Below are positions 16,646 through 24,698 of a DNA stretch of 64,000 nt, in pieces. Source of the stretch: Evansella vedderi (GTDB taxonomy: Bacteria; Bacillota; Bacilli; Bacillales; Salisediminibacteriaceae); NCBI RefSeq assembly GCF_030813435.1, contig NZ_JAUSUG010000011.1, positions 62,001 through 126,000 of the forward strand, given 5' to 3'. The notes below the pieces were generated by a model, which saw only the letters and a list, made by a program, of their open reading frames with translations, was not told the origin of the DNA and made no database searches. The position numbers were made by a program, and so were the translations under genes. How positions within the stretch are numbered: the first letter of the stretch is position 1; every line of letters starts with the position of its first letter.

Positions 16646-16810
16646 TTGGATAACAACAACCTTGCATTAGGAGAGAAACAAAGAATCAAAGAAGTCATTA
16701 GACAATCAAAGGCAAAAAGACGATTGGAATTACAAAAACGTCTTAAAAACTACGTTATTTCAGGAACAATCAATGATAGCATGAGAAATTTCCGTAGCTT
16801 TGGTTCTTAA
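16646..16810 (+). CDS. Small basic coiled-coil-like protein, 54 residues
   Basis: TTG 16646 follows AAGGGAGAGATTATT. The sequence MDNNNLALGEKQRIKEVIRQ continues with SKAKRRLELQKRLKNYV: a long basic helix, then a polar tail. Its function is unknown. It lies immediately after the tandem terminator, so it is expressed only by readthrough. Confidence 0.6.
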   Translation: MDNNNLALGEKQRIKEVIRQSKAKRRLELQKRLKNYVISGTINDSMRNFRSFGS

Positions 16811-16842
16811 AAATTACTTATTCAAAAGGGAGAGATTCAAAG

Positions 16843-17487
16843 ATGAAAAAAGAAAAAGAAGTGGTTGTAACATTTCAGAAATCAATTATTGTTCACATGC
16901 CTGAAGGTTCAACAGAGGAACAAGCTATTAGTAGAGCAGTTGACGTTCACAACGAAGAAATCGAGTTGGGTGATATGTTTGTTTATGGTGAACAAGTTGT
17001 AAAGGTAGAGAGTGAAGATTATTCCTCTAACCAAAATTCATTTTTGGATGAACTGGACCATAATGTACGGATTAGTTTAATAAAGTCCTATGACTATTAC
17101 ATTCAGGATGCTAATAACGAAGGACTCTTTGATGAAGGATGGCGACCTGTTTGTATAGAGGAATATTACCATAATGAGTTTCAAGATATCGAGAGTTCTG
17201 CGTTTTCTGTGGCATTCCCTGAAGAAGAATACAAGGAAGAATCATTAAATGATTACCTTGTAGTAGTGAACAGTGAGTTTGTTCGCGATACTCAAATTGC
17301 GGATTCTCCCGAATCTGACGCAGGGGATGAAGAAGGTTGGCACGATACAACTGGCGAGCATGTTTTAGGCATTTTCAGAGGAACGAATGAGTCTGAGGTT
17401 ATAGAACAAGCTGCTGTCATTAGTCATATGTCAGGGGAAATGTTGATAGCTTACGAATTAAAAAATAACCGAAAGGGCGGGAGATAG
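16843..17487 (+). CDS. Unknown acidic protein, 214 residues
   Basis: ATG 16843 follows AAAAGGGAGAGATTCAAAG. The protein is soluble and strongly acidic, with beta-rich N-terminus (EVVVTFQKSIIVHMPEGST) and several YY and EEY stretches. No known domain is recognised. It is the second gene of the leader copy 6 operon and is followed after one base by 17489. Confidence 0.75.
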   Translation: MKKEKEVVVTFQKSIIVHMPEGSTEEQAISRAVDVHNEEIELGDMFVYGEQVVKVESEDYSSNQNSFLDELDHNVRISLIKSYDYYIQDANNEGLFDEGWRPVCIEEYYHNEFQDIESSAFSVAFPEEEYKEESLNDYLVVVNSEFVRDTQIADSPESDAGDEEGWHDTTGEHVLGIFRGTNESEVIEQAAVISHMSGEMLIAYELKNNRKGGR

Positions 17488-17488
17488 T

Positions 17489-17956
17489 ATGAACTTTTTT
17501 GACACCGTTGGAGGCAGAAGGTTTGTAGAAGGAACAATTCCTAAAGGCATTCGTGCTTTAGAGAGTATTGCAAAGGAATTAAAAAGAGGGAATGATCTTT
17601 CAGAAAAAAAGATTATCCAAATGAACCCTTACTACGAAACGGTAAAAGCGATTCTTGGATCAAGCGGATATGATTTTACTGATAAAGATGTTCAAACCAT
17701 TTGCTCCAGGTTAGAAGAGGACATCATAATTCATTCGGCTTTCATGGATCGTTGTAACGAATATATCAATGAATTGTTTGGGGAACACAGAGCTATTTAC
17801 TTTTGTGAAAGATGTGAAAAAGAATTCAAAAGTAGGGAGCTGGTCGAGGGGGCTGAGTTTTCTTTGTGTCCAAACAAATGCCCTAACCATGAATTGATTG
17901 ATATTACGGAACCGGAAGTAAAAAAAGAGTATTTCTCAAAAACAGATGAGGAGTGA
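17489..17956 (+). CDS. Protein with a C-terminal zinc-ribbon-like segment
   Basis: This 155-residue protein is read from ATG 17489, directly after the previous stop, with GGGCGGGAG upstream. The first 105 residues are helical. CERCEKEFKSRELVEGAEF then CPNKCPNH suggests a four-cysteine zinc site. Its stop overlaps the GAGGAGTGATG ribosome site of the next gene. The function is unknown; protein-DNA or protein-protein contact is possible. Confidence 0.7.
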   Translation: MNFFDTVGGRRFVEGTIPKGIRALESIAKELKRGNDLSEKKIIQMNPYYETVKAILGSSGYDFTDKDVQTICSRLEEDIIIHSAFMDRCNEYINELFGEHRAIYFCERCEKEFKSRELVEGAEFSLCPNKCPNHELIDITEPEVKKEYFSKTDEE

Positions 17957-17962
17957 TGAACA

Positions 17963-18112
17963 GTGGCAAAAACTTATCGTGTGACGATTGAGATTGAAGT
18001 GACTGCGGAAACGCCAGAACAGGCTAAAGAGTACGCTTATTATGATGTTGTGGAGTTACGACGTGATGGCTCATTAGAGTCAACCGCTACTCTTTTGTCA
18101 GAGAAGGAATAA
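17963..18112 (+). CDS. Small protein, 49 residues, beta-strand-rich start
   Basis: GTG 17963 lies 10 bases after GAGGAG. The sequence MAKTYRVTIEIEVTAETPEQ continues with AKEYAYYDVVELRRDGSLES. This type of start (strand, TPEQA, helix) is seen in small phage and plasmid proteins with a ferredoxin-like half. The function is unknown. It lies between two genes of the same operon and has its own ribosome site. Confidence 0.65.
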   Translation: MAKTYRVTIEIEVTAETPEQAKEYAYYDVVELRRDGSLESTATLLSEKE

Positions 18113-18135
18113 TAACAATAGGAGTGATAATAGTG

Positions 18136-18507
18136 ATGAATCTTAAAGAACAAATCAGAGAAGCAGCTTTCGTTAAAGGTTTATACCTCGAAGAAAATCA
18201 AATAGACGATGTTAATAGTAGAGTGGAATCGACTTTATATGAACTTGGTGTTGATCAGATTATTAATGAAACACTGGACAATGTTGCCGAAACTCATAAG
18301 TATTTAACTTGGAATGATATCAAGGTTGGAGAAACTTATGTCGTGAAGGACATCGAGGGAGTAAAGAAGAAATTAAGGAATAAAGAGGTTGTTGTTGTTA
18401 AAGTTCAAGAAGAAGCTCATAAAACAGTTTCACAACTTATTGTTGAGGACTCAAAAGGAAGTCAATATAACTTACTAGGTCCAAACATGTTGAAAATAAA
18501 ACAATAA
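18136..18507 (+). CDS. Unknown protein, 123 residues
   Basis: ATG 18136 (GTG 18133 also possible) follows ATAGGAG. The helical N-terminus MNLKEQIREAAFVKGLYLEE is followed by a small beta domain beginning LTWNDIKVGETYVVKDIEG. No known family is recognised. It is the last gene of the leader copy 6 operon, ahead of a bidirectional terminator. Confidence 0.7.
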   Translation: MNLKEQIREAAFVKGLYLEENQIDDVNSRVESTLYELGVDQIINETLDNVAETHKYLTWNDIKVGETYVVKDIEGVKKKLRNKEVVVVKVQEEAHKTVSQLIVEDSKGSQYNLLGPNMLKIKQ

Positions 18508-18520
18508 CTTTTTATTCACC

Positions 18521-18563
18521 AAAAAACGCCTTTGACTTATTTATTGGGTCATAGGCGTTTTTT
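18521..18563. terminator. Bidirectional terminator between converging genes
   Basis: AAAAAACGCCTTTGAC pairs with GTCATAGGCGTTTTTT. It has A and T tracts on both sides and serves the plus-strand operon and the minus-strand genes that begin at 18779. Confidence 0.9.
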
Positions 18564-18578
18564 CTTATTACTAAAATC

Positions 18579-18779
18579 TTAGAGTACAGCTTTCAATTCC
18601 TTTGAAACCTTTATAAAATCTTTTACACCTCGGATACAGGAGGGGATAGATTTTACACTTATCAAATGCTCTTTAATCATATCTTCATATGCTGCATGAG
18701 GTTCGTTATTGTTTTTGTTTAAATACTCGGTGCATATTTCTCTCATTTTTTCTATATCATTTTTTGTTCTTCTACTCAT
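18579..18779 (-). CDS. Small unknown protein, 66 residues
   Basis: ATG 18779 lies 6 bases after AAAGGAG; the adjacent ATG 18782 is too close. The sequence MSRRTKNDIEKMREICTEYL is helical and polar. No family is recognised. It is the last of four small minus-strand genes (18579-19578). Confidence 0.6.
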   Translation of the reverse strand: MSRRTKNDIEKMREICTEYLNKNNNEPHAAYEDMIKEHLISVKSIPSCIRGVKDFIKVSKELKAVL

Positions 18780-18797
18780 CATCTTCTCCTTTATAAC

Positions 18798-19070
18798 TCA
18801 TTTGTTCATTAGCTGAATGTTTGAAGGTATCCAGCCATTAAAGAAGCGAATAACTCTATCCATAAGTAGAGCTGCTTCTTGGCGCGCCGGCTTTTTTCTA
18901 AATGTAGGAACTTGCATATAGTTTATTTTCGTTAAGCTGTTGTCTGCGTTTTCTGCATAGTAATGGTAACGGACACTCACTCCTTGACCATTGTTTTGCT
19001 CATCATCAGTCATAATACAAAAATAAGCTCGATCTTCACTCCTACCTAAAAATTCAAAAGACCAAATCAC
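18798..19070 (-). CDS. Unknown protein, 90 residues
   Basis: GTG 19070 lies 8 bases after GGGAGG. The first half is beta-rich (MIWSFEFLGRSEDRAYFCIM) and the second half helical. No motif is recognised. It sits between the LuxR-type gene and the 18579 gene on the minus strand, probably in one transcript with them. Confidence 0.65.
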   Translation of the reverse strand: MIWSFEFLGRSEDRAYFCIMTDDEQNNGQGVSVRYHYYAENADNSLTKINYMQVPTFRKKPARQEAALLMDRVIRFFNGWIPSNIQLMNK

Positions 19071-19088
19071 TTTATTACCTCCCGTTAT

Positions 19089-19382
19089 TTATTTAATTAA
19101 CTTAAATGCGTGCGACATAACCAATGCTAAAAGTTCTCTCGTTGACTTCTTTTTAGTTTTTTTTAGGATGTTTCGTATGTGATTTTTAACTGTACTGTCT
19201 GATAGATATAGCATATTAGAAAGCTCTTGATTAGAAGAACCATAGATAGACATTATAATGAGTATCTCTTCTTCTCTTTTAGTTAATTTGCAAGGAATTG
19301 CGACGTTTTCTCTTACCGTTTCAATATATATTTGATTTGAATTTTCCAAATTTACCTCTAAGCCGTCTAATACGTATGCCAT
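19089..19382 (-). CDS. LuxR/GerE-type helix-turn-helix regulator
   Basis: This 97-residue protein is read from ATG 19382, 8 bases after AAGGGG. The C-terminal 65 residues match the GerE-like DNA-binding domain: LTKREEEILIIMSIYGSSNQ, then ELSNMLYLSDSTVKNHIRNI. There is no receiver domain. The short N-terminus could be a dimerisation arm. It resembles GerE-sized stand-alone regulators. It heads a minus-strand cluster of small genes and may control them or the neighbouring leader operons. Confidence 0.85.
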   Translation of the reverse strand: MAYVLDGLEVNLENSNQIYIETVRENVAIPCKLTKREEEILIIMSIYGSSNQELSNMLYLSDSTVKNHIRNILKKTKKKSTRELLALVMSHAFKLIK

Positions 19383-19404
19383 TCTAATCACCCCTTTTAT
19401 AGTT

Positions 19405-19578
19405 TTAATCTAGCCAAATTATTTCTTCATTGCTAAGTTTAAAGTATTCCCTGCGATTTTTATTGAATGAAAACTGGTATACTTGATATTTACCATCAAT
19501 TTTTACATGAATTAGAAAAGACTTATAATCCTTACCCAATATCTCTATTTCTTTTCCACCCTTAGTTTGTATAGCCAT
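19405..19578 (-). CDS. Small unknown protein, 57 residues
   Basis: ATG 19578 follows AAGGTGGGATAAAGA. The sequence MAIQTKGGKEIEILGKDYKS continues with FLIHVKIDGKYQVYQFSF: several short strands, then a polar helix. It is directly upstream of the LuxR-type gene in the same direction. The function is unknown. Confidence 0.6.
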   Translation of the reverse strand: MAIQTKGGKEIEILGKDYKSFLIHVKIDGKYQVYQFSFNKNRREYFKLSNEEIIWLD

Positions 19579-19723
19579 TCTTTATCCCACCTTCTTTAAA
19601 TAGAAGTCATAGTCTGTTCAAGAAATTCTATTGTTAATTAAATTATAATTTTAGTTTTTTAGCGCCAGCAAATTTACAACATGTTAAATTTCTCTTGTCT
19701 ACTTTTCTTTTTTTTCATACAAT

Positions 19724-19942
19724 GCTAAAATAATCTTATACTTTAACTTTAATTTTCAATCCTTCTAGTCCTAGACACGCGTCAAATGGACCATCTAATG
19801 TTTAAATCCGCTCACAAGAGTGACCAAAATCTACGATAATAGTAGGTTCATTTCCATTTTTTATGGAACTATTTTGGTCTTTGTTGTGGGCGTTTTTACG
19901 TTCAAAAACACCAAAAATACACTTTCTGAAGGGAGAGATTTA
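19724..19942 (+). promoter_or_regulatory. Structured leader RNA, copy 7
   Basis: An extended -10 TGCTAAAAT lies at about 19723-19731. The small hairpin at 19768-19791 has stem GTCC/GGAC and core GAC-ACGC-GTC (19774-19783), a full compensatory variant. The long hairpin, about 19809-19897, pairs CGC, CACAA and GACCAAAAT with ATTTTGGTC, TTGTG and GCG before TTTTT. The tail is ACGTTC, AAAAACACCAAAAATAC and AAGGGAGAGAT. Confidence 0.85.
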
Positions 19943-20248
19943 ATGGCTAACAGAGTACACTTCCATTACAAAGTATTTACTAATGTACAAAGTAGTGGCC
20001 AAAAAACTAACGAGGAAGAAATAGGGTACACCCTAGGTGATGATTATGGTACAACTTTTAATGATACATTTGGGTCTATTATAGAACTTAAAGATACCGT
20101 GAATTTAAACAATGTGTTAAAGTACCTCTCAAATCATCATCATGACTTTTTCGTTACCGTTAAAATGAATGGTCTTTACTTTAACGGTGAATGGTATTCG
20201 ATTGAGGAATTAGAGGAGTTAGAACAAATTGAAAGCGTCCCTGTTTAA
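19943..20248 (+). CDS. Unknown protein, 101 residues
   Basis: ATG 19943 follows AAGGGAGAGATTTA directly behind leader copy 7; an upstream frame from 19820 lies inside the leader. The protein begins MANRVHFHYKVFTNVQSSGQ and ends with an acidic helix (SIEELEELEQIESV). It is a soluble alpha/beta-looking protein with no recognised family. Confidence 0.7.
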   Translation: MANRVHFHYKVFTNVQSSGQKTNEEEIGYTLGDDYGTTFNDTFGSIIELKDTVNLNNVLKYLSNHHHDFFVTVKMNGLYFNGEWYSIEELEELEQIESVPV

Positions 20249-20262
20249 AAGGGGAGAGTGAG

Positions 20263-20297
20263 GAACGAATGACGATAATGTTGTTCGTTCTTTTTTT
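20263..20297 (+). terminator. Intrinsic terminator before the 20324 gene
   Basis: GAACGAATGAC pairs with GTTGTTCGTTC (one bulge), then TTTTTTT. The next ribosome site, GGAAGGAGAGG, starts at about 20307, leaving no room for a promoter. Confidence 0.85.
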
Positions 20298-20323
20298 ATT
20301 TCATAAGGAAGGAGAGGGAACGC

Positions 20324-20656
20324 TTGAAAGCCGACCTTAACAAATTCTTTTTGAGAGTGAGTGAACTGTCTGTTCGAGAAGAAAAAGTCGAACCAGTAGA
20401 AAGTGCCATGAATGTTCTTTATATAGCTTGTTATTCAGCACAATCAAATGTAGGAGAAGTTGATTTTAGCTCTTTTGATTTAAGTGATGTGGATCGAGCT
20501 ATGGATGAACTGGTGAGTTATGAATCAGATGATTGCACTGATGATGAATTAACCAACATCGATAATCTGTTGACTGAAATTAACAGAAAAGCTCATCTGA
20601 AAAATATTGCTGATTATGATTTGAAACCACGAAAGAAAAAGCGTCGGTTCTTTTAA
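20324..20656 (+). CDS. Unknown acidic protein, 110 residues
   Basis: TTG 20324 follows GGAAGGAGAGGGAACGC. The helical, acidic sequence has the pattern DDELTNIDNLLTEINRKAHL near the C-terminus and ends with a basic KPRKKKRRFF tail. The function is unknown. It lies behind an internal terminator in the leader copy 7 operon, upstream of the ubiquitin-like genes. Confidence 0.7.
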   Translation: MKADLNKFFLRVSELSVREEKVEPVESAMNVLYIACYSAQSNVGEVDFSSFDLSDVDRAMDELVSYESDDCTDDELTNIDNLLTEINRKAHLKNIADYDLKPRKKKRRFF

Positions 20657-20676
20657 ATCAGAGGAGGTTTTTAACT

Positions 20677-21252
20677 ATGGGGAAGAGTTTATTCCTAACA
20701 TCAGAAGTGCTATTCCGGCACATGCTGACTTTGGATAATTTAGCAATTGCTAAAAGACTCCATGATTTAGGGAAGCCATTTCCAAGTGATCGTTGTTTCG
20801 TAGCGGAATTCGCAAAGCAAGATAGCTTCTTCTATGATGGGCTCCGTCTATTTTTTAATTGCCCAATTTGCATTGAGGATGACAGAGGATTCGAAGATAG
20901 CTTCGAACCTATCATTTTTACTATTCGCATTCCACTCGTAGAAGAATGGTATCAGTTAACTCAACATCTTTCAGATGAAGAGGCAACAAAGGAGAAAGAT
21001 TGGATTTTATCACCAATCAAAGAACTTTGGTGCGACTATTTTGAAGTTAATGTTTCCAATACATTTACTGAATTCGGTTTAAATGTACTGGTTGAGGGAG
21101 ATTTTGGGTTCTTTCAAGGTTTTTTCGATGATTACGATGACTTCTATAAACGATTAGAAGAGAAGGTTATCGAAAAGAGAAACAAAGTGAGAGAGGATGA
21201 GAGCTATGATAGCAACTCAAATAACCATTCCAGAAGACAACTCGCTAGTTGA
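20677..21252 (+). CDS. Unknown acidic protein, 191 residues
   Basis: ATG 20677 follows AGAGGAGG. The sequence begins MGKSLFLTSEVLFRHMLTLD. It has aromatic, acidic stretches (GDFGFFQGFFDDYDDFYKR) and no recognised motif. Its last 47 bases overlap the start of the E2-like gene in another frame, which suggests translational coupling. It may be a partner of the ubiquitin-like system by position only. Confidence 0.7.
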   Translation: MGKSLFLTSEVLFRHMLTLDNLAIAKRLHDLGKPFPSDRCFVAEFAKQDSFFYDGLRLFFNCPICIEDDRGFEDSFEPIIFTIRIPLVEEWYQLTQHLSDEEATKEKDWILSPIKELWCDYFEVNVSNTFTEFGLNVLVEGDFGFFQGFFDDYDDFYKRLEEKVIEKRNKVREDESYDSNSNNHSRRQLAS

Positions 21253-22315
21253 AGTCAAAAGACTACAAAACCAACTAGTCGTTGGAGAGAGTAAAATCCG
21301 ATTGAGAGAGCTGCTTTTTGCCTTAATGGAGATGATAGAGCCTGAAGAGCTATTGGAAATTGTCGTCAATCATGGTGGCATGATAGAAGAAGTTCTTGAG
21401 CCTATCATATCAGAGAAGGACGAAAAAAGCATTATGCGCCTACTCAACATTTTTTATGAACGCGCTAAAAGTGAAGAGAATCTTTCCGTGGTAGGACAGA
21501 TATTTAAGACTACTGCTCAAAGGTTCGATATTTCCCAATTAGCACCTGAAACATTGAGTCAGTTACTATCTCTTGTTTTACAAAGAGTGGAGGACCTCAA
21601 AGAGCCTGAAACATTCGATTTCCTATTTCTAACACTCTTAGAACGATTGAATGTAACAGATGCAAAGGGAGAGTTAGTGACAAGAGTTCTTCAGTCAACC
21701 TTAAACATAGCAAAAAAGGAAGAACGTCAAGATGTCATAAAATCGATGTTCCATATCCTTGCGGGTAAAGCTGAACAAGATTGGGTAAGGTCTGTTCTTG
21801 CTCCATATCTAAAAGAAAGAAAAGTAGTCCGTAGTCCTATTCTCCCAAAGAACTGTGTTCTTTATATGGAGGAACTCGATGGCACTAAAATATGTGTGAT
21901 TGAAGTGGATAAACAGAAGTTTGATGTTAAGTACCACAACACCGAATACGAGAATGTCGGTCATCCAAAAATGCTGTTTGAATTCCATGTAACACCTCAG
22001 CAACGGATTAGAACAGCTCGTATTTACGCTGTTAAGGATACAGTCATCAAACCTGAGACTAAGATATATCGTTATCCGTTTAGCAACGTCTACGGTGATT
22101 TTAGAGCTTGTTGGCCTGATATTTATGGGGAACCCATAAAAGATATTCACCAACTGACAACAAAACCATTTTTATTCATCAACAGCCCTTCAAACGATCA
22201 CCTTTATAGAGGCAAAAACTTAAGAGATGTATTTGCTTCATTACAAGGTAAGAGCTTTGATGATTCGTTGCTAGAAGAAACTGGTTTAACGGTAAAAGAG
22301 CAAATTATGGCTTAG
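21206..22315 (+). CDS. Prokaryotic E2-like (PRTRC protein B type) with a long helical N-terminus
   Basis: The protein has 369 residues, read from ATG 21206 after GAGAGG. Residues about 1-200 are repeated-helix-like. The C-terminal third has YRYPFSNVYGDFRACWPDIY, with a Cys at residue 302, then FLFINSPSNDHLYRGKNLRD and FASLQGKSF. This is the arrangement of prokaryotic E2-like family D / PRTRC protein B, where a conserved Cys sits in a C-W segment after a P-[FW]-xNVY motif. Such proteins are proposed to carry a ubiquitin-like partner as a thioester. The genes that follow encode a Ubl candidate, a JAMM protease and an E1-like enzyme. Family assignment is by motif; activity is inferred. Confidence 0.7.
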   Translation: MIATQITIPEDNSLVEVKRLQNQLVVGESKIRLRELLFALMEMIEPEELLEIVVNHGGMIEEVLEPIISEKDEKSIMRLLNIFYERAKSEENLSVVGQIFKTTAQRFDISQLAPETLSQLLSLVLQRVEDLKEPETFDFLFLTLLERLNVTDAKGELVTRVLQSTLNIAKKEERQDVIKSMFHILAGKAEQDWVRSVLAPYLKERKVVRSPILPKNCVLYMEELDGTKICVIEVDKQKFDVKYHNTEYENVGHPKMLFEFHVTPQQRIRTARIYAVKDTVIKPETKIYRYPFSNVYGDFRACWPDIYGEPIKDIHQLTTKPFLFINSPSNDHLYRGKNLRDVFASLQGKSFDDSLLEETGLTVKEQIMA

Positions 22316-22373
22316 TTATTATTTAAATTCAAATAAAAAATTACCTATTAAAATATGGGAAGGGGAAATTTAA

Positions 22374-23003
22374 ATGTCTAAAAATGTATTGGATCAATTT
22401 TTCGCTGATAATGAGGAAAAAGAAGTAGAGGTTACAACTCCAGAACCTAAGCAAGAAGAGGAAACTAAAGTCGAATCTGTTGAAGCCAAGGCGCAAACAA
22501 ATAAAAAGAAGGAAGAAGATTTAGCTGTTACTTCTGATGGACAATTTAGTTTGTTTGGAGATGATTTTATTTCTGCTGCTGATCCAAAAACAGAAGAGAG
22601 TAAGTCTAAAACTGATCAAAAGGAAAAGAAAGAGGAGGAAAAAGAGGAACCAAAGAAGGAATCTAAATCTAAGGCTACTTCTAAAAAAGGATCTTCTAGT
22701 ACAACAACATCTACCTCTAAGGGTAAAGGTGGTACAAAGAAGTCTGCTACCACTAAAGTGGACCCTAAAACCTTTAAGGTTGAAGGAGATTGGACTGTAC
22801 ATTACGCTGCTCAAACTTTCACTGTAGATCAGTTCTTCGACCCAATGCCGACTTCTGGAGAAGTTACTTTAGAAGAACTCCGTCAAAAGATGGAAGAGGA
22901 GTTTTTTGAAATGACAGAGGCACGCACGAAATGGGATCTTCGCGATAAAAAGAAAAAGAGAGTATACCCGGATGTATCTGGAACCGCTAAGGGGTTGATG
23001 TAA
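22374..23003 (+). CDS. Candidate ubiquitin-like protein (PRTRC protein C type) with a charged N-terminal tail
   Basis: The protein has 209 residues, read from ATG 22374 after GGAAGGGG. Residues 1-135 are Lys/Glu/Ser-rich low complexity, with QFSLF at 57-61 (clamp-binding-like). The C-terminal 75 residues (FKVEGDWTVHYAAQTFTVDQ ... LEELRQKMEEEFFEMTEART ... YPDVSGTAKGLM) match the pattern of PRTRC protein C / prokaryotic Ubl: strand, strand, helix after LEELR, final strand and GTxKG near the end. TAA is immediately followed by the TTG of the JAMM gene. The Ubl call is weaker than those of its neighbours. Confidence 0.6.
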   Translation: MSKNVLDQFFADNEEKEVEVTTPEPKQEEETKVESVEAKAQTNKKKEEDLAVTSDGQFSLFGDDFISAADPKTEESKSKTDQKEKKEEEKEEPKKESKSKATSKKGSSSTTTSTSKGKGGTKKSATTKVDPKTFKVEGDWTVHYAAQTFTVDQFFDPMPTSGEVTLEELRQKMEEEFFEMTEARTKWDLRDKKKKRVYPDVSGTAKGLM

Positions 23004-23660
23004 TTGGGTATTCGAGGATTCTTTTGGAAAGGTAGCGAATTTCTCAAAGCAAGAAACCTAAAGCCTTTAAATGTTATAGCTGGTCAAGACGGCCAACTAT
23101 ACGAAGTTAGGGATAATCCTTTTGGTCGATTGGTGACTAAAAAGACGTATGTAAGAGAGCTTGAGGAAATAAAACCTGGCTTTCAATATCGTCTACCGAA
23201 AATATCAGGGGATATTCTAACTCAAGTCCTTTCCTTTTTCCGAACGTATTGTACGGATTGGGAACAAAACGAGGTTATGGTACAGCTGTATTATGATAGA
23301 GAAACTCAAGAGTACATTGTTGAGTGTCCTTATCAAAAGGTCAATAAAGTTCATATTGACGCTGAGTATGATACTGAATACATGCATAATGACCGTTATG
23401 TACGAGTGATGCATATTCACTCCCATAACAGCATGGAGGCTTACTTTTCAATCACTGATGATGAAAACGAAAAAGCATTTATGCTATATGCAGTAGTCGG
23501 TAGATTACAAGATGATGAACCACAAATGAAGTTGCGAGTTGGGTGTAATGGAGAGTTTATTTCACTCCCATTGGATTATATTTTTGAAAATCCAACACTT
23601 ACACCAACAGACACTTCTTATCCTGAAGAGTGGGACGATAGGGTTCAAATAGTAGACTAA
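23004..23660 (+). CDS. JAMM/Mov34 metalloprotease (PRTRC protein A type)
   Basis: The protein has 218 residues, from TTG 23004 directly after the previous stop with AAGGGG upstream. Residues 139-152 read HSHNSMEAYFSITD, a perfect JAMM zinc motif (H-x-H-x7-S-x2-D). Family members cut ubiquitin-like proteins from their targets or mature them. Position between the Ubl candidate and the E1-like gene supports this. There is no signal peptide, so it should act in the cytoplasm. Confidence 0.85.
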   Translation: MGIRGFFWKGSEFLKARNLKPLNVIAGQDGQLYEVRDNPFGRLVTKKTYVRELEEIKPGFQYRLPKISGDILTQVLSFFRTYCTDWEQNEVMVQLYYDRETQEYIVECPYQKVNKVHIDAEYDTEYMHNDRYVRVMHIHSHNSMEAYFSITDDENEKAFMLYAVVGRLQDDEPQMKLRVGCNGEFISLPLDYIFENPTLTPTDTSYPEEWDDRVQIVD

Positions 23661-23700
23661 ACTTAAGGGGGAAGCTTTATTGCTTTCTCCTTAAGTTTAT
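23661..23700 (+). terminator. Hairpin between JAMM and E1-like genes
   Basis: ACTTAAGG (23661-23668) pairs with CCTTAAGT (23689-23696), with GAAGC/GCTTTC inside, and TTATAT follows. The T-tract is weak. It lies about 15 bases ahead of the AAAGGGG ribosome site of the E1-like gene. Confidence 0.65.
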
Positions 23701-23724
23701 ATCTAAAGAAAGGGGAATATTCAT

Positions 23725-24627
23725 ATGCCAAAACCATTAGTCATACAAGAAAAGCGACGTATTTTACTCCAAATAATTATTGCTGGAACTGGCGCGAATG
23801 GCAGCCACTTCCTTAGAAATATTCTTCAAAACATTAGAGCTAAACTTGATTCCTTTTCACATTCTTCCGTTCCAACATTAGATGTAGATATTACGATTGT
23901 AGATAAAGACAAAGTAGAACGTAAGAATCTTGGCAATCAACTCTTCGATAAAGATGATATTGATGAATATAAGTGTGTAGCTTTAGCGGAGAGATACGGG
24001 GAACACTATAACTTGGATATCAAGAGAGTTACTGAGTATATTAAATCGATTGATATGTTAAAAGCTTTATTTCCACCAATTGAAGATATAAGTAACGAAA
24101 CTCAAGTTATTCCGATTCTTTGTGGCATGGTTGATAATAATAAAAGCCGACAATTGTTTGATGAATTTTTTAACTTACCAGACGTGGATAATCTTATTTA
24201 CCTCGATCTCGGTGTTGAAGGAGTATCTATTACGAACAAAGCTACCAACCAATTGACAGAGGATGAAAAACGTTCTATTCGAAACTCAGGGTTTGGCGGC
24301 CAATGTGTAGTAGGAGTTAAAAACAGAGGCGAAGTCATCCTTCCACCAGTCGGAAGTGTTTATTCAAATATATTAGAGGATGCAGGTTCATCTTTTCCAG
24401 ACGAAAGTTGTGGAGAAGCAGTGATCAACAACCCTCAGCGTGTAGACACGAATCGTTTAGCCGCTGAAGTTGCTGCAACGTATATAAATAACCTTTTACA
24501 CACAGGTAGTATTTATAGCCATAGAATTGAATTTAATGCTCAATATGGCGGTAGTAGACCTGTATTTATTCAAGACGAATCAATCAATAAGTTAAAAGAA
24601 GTTCGCCAAAAAGGGAGTAATAGATAA
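23725..24627 (+). CDS. ThiF/E1-like adenylating enzyme (PRTRC ThiF type)
   Basis: The protein has 300 residues, from ATG 23725 after AAAGGGG. The nucleotide loop GTGANG lies at residues 21-26. VDKDKVERKNLGNQLF is the E1 Asp-x-Asp...Arg...N-x3-Q signature. C229 (PDESCGEA) lies where the catalytic Cys of PRTRC ThiF-type proteins is expected, followed by RVDTNRLAAEVAATYI. It should adenylate the C-terminus of a Ubl and pass it to the E2-like protein. A terminator follows at 24636. Confidence 0.85.
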   Translation: MPKPLVIQEKRRILLQIIIAGTGANGSHFLRNILQNIRAKLDSFSHSSVPTLDVDITIVDKDKVERKNLGNQLFDKDDIDEYKCVALAERYGEHYNLDIKRVTEYIKSIDMLKALFPPIEDISNETQVIPILCGMVDNNKSRQLFDEFFNLPDVDNLIYLDLGVEGVSITNKATNQLTEDEKRSIRNSGFGGQCVVGVKNRGEVILPPVGSVYSNILEDAGSSFPDESCGEAVINNPQRVDTNRLAAEVAATYINNLLHTGSIYSHRIEFNAQYGGSRPVFIQDESINKLKEVRQKGSNR

Positions 24628-24635
24628 AGATAAAA

Positions 24636-24665
24636 GGGAGTGATCTTAGGATCGCTCTCTATTTT
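24636..24665 (+). terminator. Intrinsic terminator after the E1-like gene
   Basis: GAGTGATC (24638-24645) pairs with GATCGCTC (24650-24657), then TCTATTTTT. It closes the ubiquitin-like operon just before the left end of the transposable element. Confidence 0.85.
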
Positions 24666-24698
24666 TCATGTTAAAAAGTAAGTGTAATTTAAAATAAC

